Part shown: positions 61,220 to 64,000 of the stretch, piece by piece | How positions within the stretch are numbered: position 1 is the stretch's first letter | Layout: each line of letters opens with the position of its first letter | NCBI GenBank assembly: GCA_965248765.1 | Contig: CBDFKF010000004.1 | Span: forward strand, 1,984,001 to 2,048,000 | Direction of reading: 5' to 3' | DNA length: 64,000 nucleotides | Source: CBDFKF01 sp965248765 | GTDB lineage: Bacteria > Pseudomonadota > Alphaproteobacteria > VGEJ01 | Notes under the pieces: generated by a model | The model's input: the letters and a program-made list of their open reading frames with translations, nothing else | Databases searched by the model: none | Told to the model about the DNA's origin: nothing | Made by a program: the position numbers and the translations under genes

Positions 61220-62380
61220 TCAAGCCGCCGCCTCTGCATGGACATCGAGGCCGTGGGTCGTCTCCTCGATCAGCATATCGACAACATCGGCAAACGCCTC
61301 GCGCCGGTCCTTGCCGGCGCCCAGACTTGCGGCGAACACCGCTTGCTGGCGATGCGCGCTGGTACCGCGGGCGACGATATCGCGGGCATGCTCGACCTCG
61401 GCGACGCAGTCGAAGCGCTCGGCATCTTCGCGCACCAGCTCGATGATCTCCTCGACCAGCGCCGCGTACGGCACCCGCTCGCCCTTGCCGAAATCGACGA
61501 GCTCGCCGGTCGTGCCATAGCGCTGGGCGAGCCAGCGGTTCTCCTGGACCAGGCTCCGCTGGTAGACGCGCCAGCGCTGGTTCTCCCGGCGCAAGCGATA
61601 AAGCATGCTCAGGATGCACAGATAGAGCGCCGCGATCGTCACCGAATCATCGAGCCGCGTGCAGATGTCGGTCATCCGCAGCTCGAGCGTCGGATAGCGC
61701 GCACTGACGCGCACGTCCCACCACAGCTTGGTCGCATCATCCAAAAGTTGGGCGCCCACCAGCTGGTTCACGAACCGCTGGTATTCGCCGTAGCTTGAGA
61801 AGGTGTCGGGCAGGCCGGTGCGCGGCAGCCCGTCGAACACCGCGAGGCGATAGCTCATCAGGCCGGTGTCCTCGCCGCGCCAGAATGGCGAGGAGGTGCT
61901 CAACGCCAGGAGGTGGGGCAGGAAATAGGTCACCTGATGCATCAGATCGATACGCAGATCGTCATCGTCGATGCAGACATGCACGTGCAGGCCGCAGATG
62001 AACAGCCGCCGCGCCAGCACCTGCAGGTCGCGCGCGAGCATGTTGTAGCGCTCGGAGTCGGTGTGCTTCTGTTCGTTCCACTGCGCGAACGGATGGGTCG
62101 AGGCGGCGATCGGCGCCAGCCCGTGCTTGGCGGCGACGGCGGCGACCGTGGCCCGCAGGTGCGCGAGATCGGCCCGCGCCTCGCGCACCGATTGGCACAC
62201 CCGAGTTTCGACCTCGATCTGCGAGCGCAGGAACTCCGGGCTCACCTGCCCCGTCAGCAGCGCTTCGCACTCCTCCATCATGGTCGCCGGTGGATCGGCG
62301 GCGACATCGCGGCTGGCGCGATCGACCAAGAGGTACTCTTCCTCGATGCCGATCGTGAACGGTGGTTCGCTTAAAGCCAT
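61220..62380 (-). CDS. Carboxylate-amine ligase, GCS2/YbdK family
   Basis: The 386-residue protein belongs to glutamate-cysteine ligase family 2. FTIGIEEEYLLVDRASRDVA is the N-terminal metal/ATP-binding segment. FICGLHVHVCIDDDDLRIDL and ALSTSSPFWRGEDTGLMSYR are family blocks, and YPTLELRMTDICTRLDDSVT carries the substrate region. It has weak or uncertain glutamate-cysteine ligase activity in known members. It lies two bases after the N-formylglutamate amidohydrolase-like gene, forming a conserved-looking pair. Confidence 0.9.
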   Translation of the reverse strand: MALSEPPFTIGIEEEYLLVDRASRDVAADPPATMMEECEALLTGQVSPEFLRSQIEVETRVCQSVREARADLAHLRATVAAVAAKHGLAPIAASTHPFAQWNEQKHTDSERYNMLARDLQVLARRLFICGLHVHVCIDDDDLRIDLMHQVTYFLPHLLALSTSSPFWRGEDTGLMSYRLAVFDGLPRTGLPDTFSSYGEYQRFVNQLVGAQLLDDATKLWWDVRVSARYPTLELRMTDICTRLDDSVTIAALYLCILSMLYRLRRENQRWRVYQRSLVQENRWLAQRYGTTGELVDFGKGERVPYAALVEEIIELVREDAERFDCVAEVEHARDIVARGTSAHRQQAVFAASLGAGKDRREAFADVVDMLIEETTHGLDVHAEAAA

Positions 62381-62382
62381 TC

Positions 62383-63225
62383 TCAGAACTTCTCGATAGC
62401 GAACAGGTGTGCCTGGCGACCCAAAGTCGAGAAGGCAAGCCCCAGCCGATTGGCCCAGGTTTCCGCGCCGTGGTGGGTGTCGACCAAATCCTGGCGCAGC
62501 TCCAGAAGCACGTGCGGGATGCCTTGCCCGCCGCCGTGGTGGTGGATCGAGTAGCCGGCCGTGTCGCGGCCGGTATACGGCTCGTTCTCACCGACCACGA
62601 GATCGGTATTCTCGCTAAGGAGCGCCATCAGCGGTTTGGCGAGGCGGGGATCGCGGTTCCACAGGACGCCGATGTGCCACGGCCGCTCGTAGCCGTCCAT
62701 GATCGGCGTGAAGCTGTGCATCGCCACCATCGCCGGTCGGCGCCCGCCGGCCCGGGCACCGTGGCTTTCGAGCACGCCGACCAGGGCGCGATGGTAGGGC
62801 TCGAAGTAACGCCGGACGCGGTCCGCGCGGTCCTCTGGCCCGACCTCCAGGTTGCCGGGGACGACGATCCCATCGCTCTCACCGGGAATCGAGGTCGGGT
62901 GATCGAGGTCGCGGTTGCAATCGACCAACAGCCGCGAAAAGCCTGCGAACACCGCGGTGGCATCGAGATAGGCCGAAAGCCGCCGGGTCACGTCGGCGGC
63001 GCCGATGTCCCAGGCGATGTGCCGTCTCAGCACGGCATCGTCCAGGCCGAGCTGGCGATAGCGCTCGGGGATACGGCGGCCCGCATGGTCGCAGGTGAGG
63101 ACGAAGGGGCTGGCACCGTCGGGGTTCAGGACCTCAAAGGCGGGCCCCTCCTCGACCGCGCTCGACCGCCCCTCGTCTACGCCGCCCGGCTCAGCGCCGG
63201 CCGCCGTCGCAGGATCGCGATCCAT
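62383..63225 (-). CDS. N-formylglutamate amidohydrolase family protein
   Basis: The 280-residue product has the family pattern PFVLTCDHAGRRIPERYRQL, in which D-H-A-G-x-x-I-P is the metal-binding start. LLVDCNRDLDHPTSIPGESD, MVAMHSFTPIMDGYERPWHI and YSIHHHGGGQGIPHVLLELR follow, the last giving the C-terminal His/Glu site. The enzyme class removes N-formyl or N-acyl groups from glutamate. No histidine-degradation genes accompany it, so a role with the GCS2 ligase, perhaps on a gamma-glutamyl or peptide-like compound, is more likely than Hut. Confidence 0.88.
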   Translation of the reverse strand: MDRDPATAAGAEPGGVDEGRSSAVEEGPAFEVLNPDGASPFVLTCDHAGRRIPERYRQLGLDDAVLRRHIAWDIGAADVTRRLSAYLDATAVFAGFSRLLVDCNRDLDHPTSIPGESDGIVVPGNLEVGPEDRADRVRRYFEPYHRALVGVLESHGARAGGRRPAMVAMHSFTPIMDGYERPWHIGVLWNRDPRLAKPLMALLSENTDLVVGENEPYTGRDTAGYSIHHHGGGQGIPHVLLELRQDLVDTHHGAETWANRLGLAFSTLGRQAHLFAIEKF

Positions 63226-63300
63226 CGCTAGATTATAGCCGGGTTTCCTCTCCGCCCGCGCCGGGACGCGGGCCAGAAGGCGCGTTTCGCGGGGGCTACC

Positions 63301-63657
63301 TCAGCGGGCGAAGCCGGCGACCTGCCCCATGTGCACGGCACCAAATCCCGCTAGCGCGGCCCGCACGTCGTCGCTCGGATTGCCATAGACGACGAACCCG
63401 GTCGGCTCGACCACGGCCAATAGCCGCTCGGCGAACTTCTCGCCGAACGTGGTGATATGGGCCATGACGGCAGCCGAATCGGCATAGCGCTCGTAGACGT
63501 TCACGGTCTTCCCGTCCCCGCCGACGAACCACTCGTAGTTGTGAGTGCCGGGCTCGTTCCGGGTCGACTCGACCATGTCGTGCATCACGGTTTTGAAATT
63601 CTCCTGCTGGCCGTCCTTGATAGTCGCCGCGAGCATCCAGTGAACCGCATCCGTCAT
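63301..63657 (-). CDS. Antibiotic biosynthesis monooxygenase (ABM)-fold protein
   Basis: The 118-residue protein fits the dimeric ferredoxin-like ABM/quinol monooxygenase fold. HWMLAATIKDGQQENFKTVM is strand 1 and helix 1, EPGTHNYEWFVGGDGKTVNV is strands 2-3, and ERYADSAAVMAHITTFGEKF is the conserved Y-x-x-x-x-x-H helix. The C-terminal ~30 residues (VEPTGFVVYGNPSDDVRAAL onward) extend beyond the core. GGAGG lies nine bases before the ATG. The reaction is unknown. Confidence 0.82.
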   Translation of the reverse strand: MTDAVHWMLAATIKDGQQENFKTVMHDMVESTRNEPGTHNYEWFVGGDGKTVNVYERYADSAAVMAHITTFGEKFAERLLAVVEPTGFVVYGNPSDDVRAALAGFGAVHMGQVAGFAR

Positions 63658-63722
63658 TTTTCGTTTCCTCCCTGCGAGCAGATCCGCGGCAATTTAACCC
63701 CGGCCCCGCACCAAAGCGAATC

Positions 63723-64000
63723 TCAAGCCGACAGTCGCCAAGCGTTATCGGCGCTATCGCCGGCAATGGTCGTCCGCACCATGTGGCGTGCCTGATCGCC
63801 GGGGTAATCGTGGCCGCGATGCAGGACGCACCGGTTGTCCCACAGGATGGCATCGCCGGCGCGCCAGGTGTGCTTGTAGGTGCGCGGGGGTTTGCAGGCC
63901 TCGGCACACAGCCGCTGCAACAGGCCGCGGCTCTCCTCCACGTCCTCACCAACAAGGTGGCTCGTGTGCCGGCCGAGGTAGAGGCTCTGGCGACCGGTAT
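63723..64000 (-). CDS. TauD/TfdA-family dioxygenase, 5' partial (N-terminus beyond window)
   Basis: Only the last ~92 residues are inside the window. They start in TGRQSLYLGRHTSHLVGEDV and continue YKHTWRAGDAILWDNRCVLH with the distal iron His. The block RHMVRTTIAGD gives the 2-oxoglutarate Arg. This is the C-terminal half of a Fe(II)/2OG dioxygenase like those acting on taurine or 2,4-D. The frame stays open to the window edge. It could be co-transcribed with the ABM-fold gene 65 bases downstream. Confidence 0.85.
   Translation of the reverse strand, partial: TGRQSLYLGRHTSHLVGEDVEESRGLLQRLCAEACKPPRTYKHTWRAGDAILWDNRCVLHRGHDYPGDQARHMVRTTIAGDSADNAWRLSA

Noticed and set aside
1..64000. CRISPR array, rRNA or tRNA genes
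   Set aside because: No regularly spaced direct repeats and no rRNA- or tRNA-like sequence were seen.

Overview
The window looks like a high-GC alphaproteobacterial chromosome, most likely Rhodospirillales-like. The case rests on gene content: COQ9, a DUF1244 protein, a split pntAA/pntAB/pntB transhydrogenase preceded by a 39-residue COX4_pro_2-type peptide, a fused indolepyruvate ferredoxin oxidoreductase, and the usual alphaproteobacterial palindromic intergenic repeats. No rRNA, tRNA or CRISPR array was seen.

Bases 1-24000 are an accessory catabolic region. It holds a partial class III aminotransferase (dialkylglycine decarboxylase-like), VOC, PhyH, RraA, two amidases (one preceded by a small GatC/AtzG-like gene), a beta-lactamase-fold hydrolase, an M20 peptidase, an 806-residue dimethylglycine/sarcosine dehydrogenase-type flavoprotein, RidA, three SDRs, a hydantoinase B and a TPR-2OG oxygenase fusion. 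Several genes are broken by frameshift or deletion. Two near-identical SDR genes form 0.8 kb inverted arms around a DUF1330 gene and a decayed IS3-family element.

Bases 23586-36391 form the most interesting block. Two paralogous spermidine/putrescine-type ABC import systems are arranged back to back around a divergent, GroES-less GroEL-like chaperonin. The minus-strand unit runs chaperonin, ATPase, Tat-type binding protein, permease, permease. The plus-strand unit runs Tat-type binding protein, permease, permease, enolase-superfamily enzyme, creatinase-like M24 protein. Only one ATPase gene is present, and an ISNCY/IS1202-like element with a 17 bp target duplication has split it. The first binding protein has an in-frame amber codon. 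The chaperonin may fold the Tat-exported binding proteins before export; this is inference.

Bases 36388-44850 carry an FMN hydroxyacid oxidase, an opine-type dehydrogenase, a second and intact copy of the same IS, an orphan sugar-type permease pair, a phage terminase fragment and a nest of IS1182/IS21 fragments that has truncated a GGDEF gene.

Bases 45000-64000 are mostly core genome: purE, a membrane cNMP-binding-like protein, def-coq9, rpsU (TTG start), the transhydrogenase operon, SDR, IOR, a UDP-glucuronate epimerase-pepF-UbiB-like run, DUF1244, a GCS2-type ligase with an N-formylglutamate amidohydrolase-like partner, a monooxygenase-like protein and the end of a TauD/TfdA dioxygenase. 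Palindromic repeats lie between these genes. Many lesions in the first 44 kb are single-base indels, so some may be assembly errors rather than true decay.
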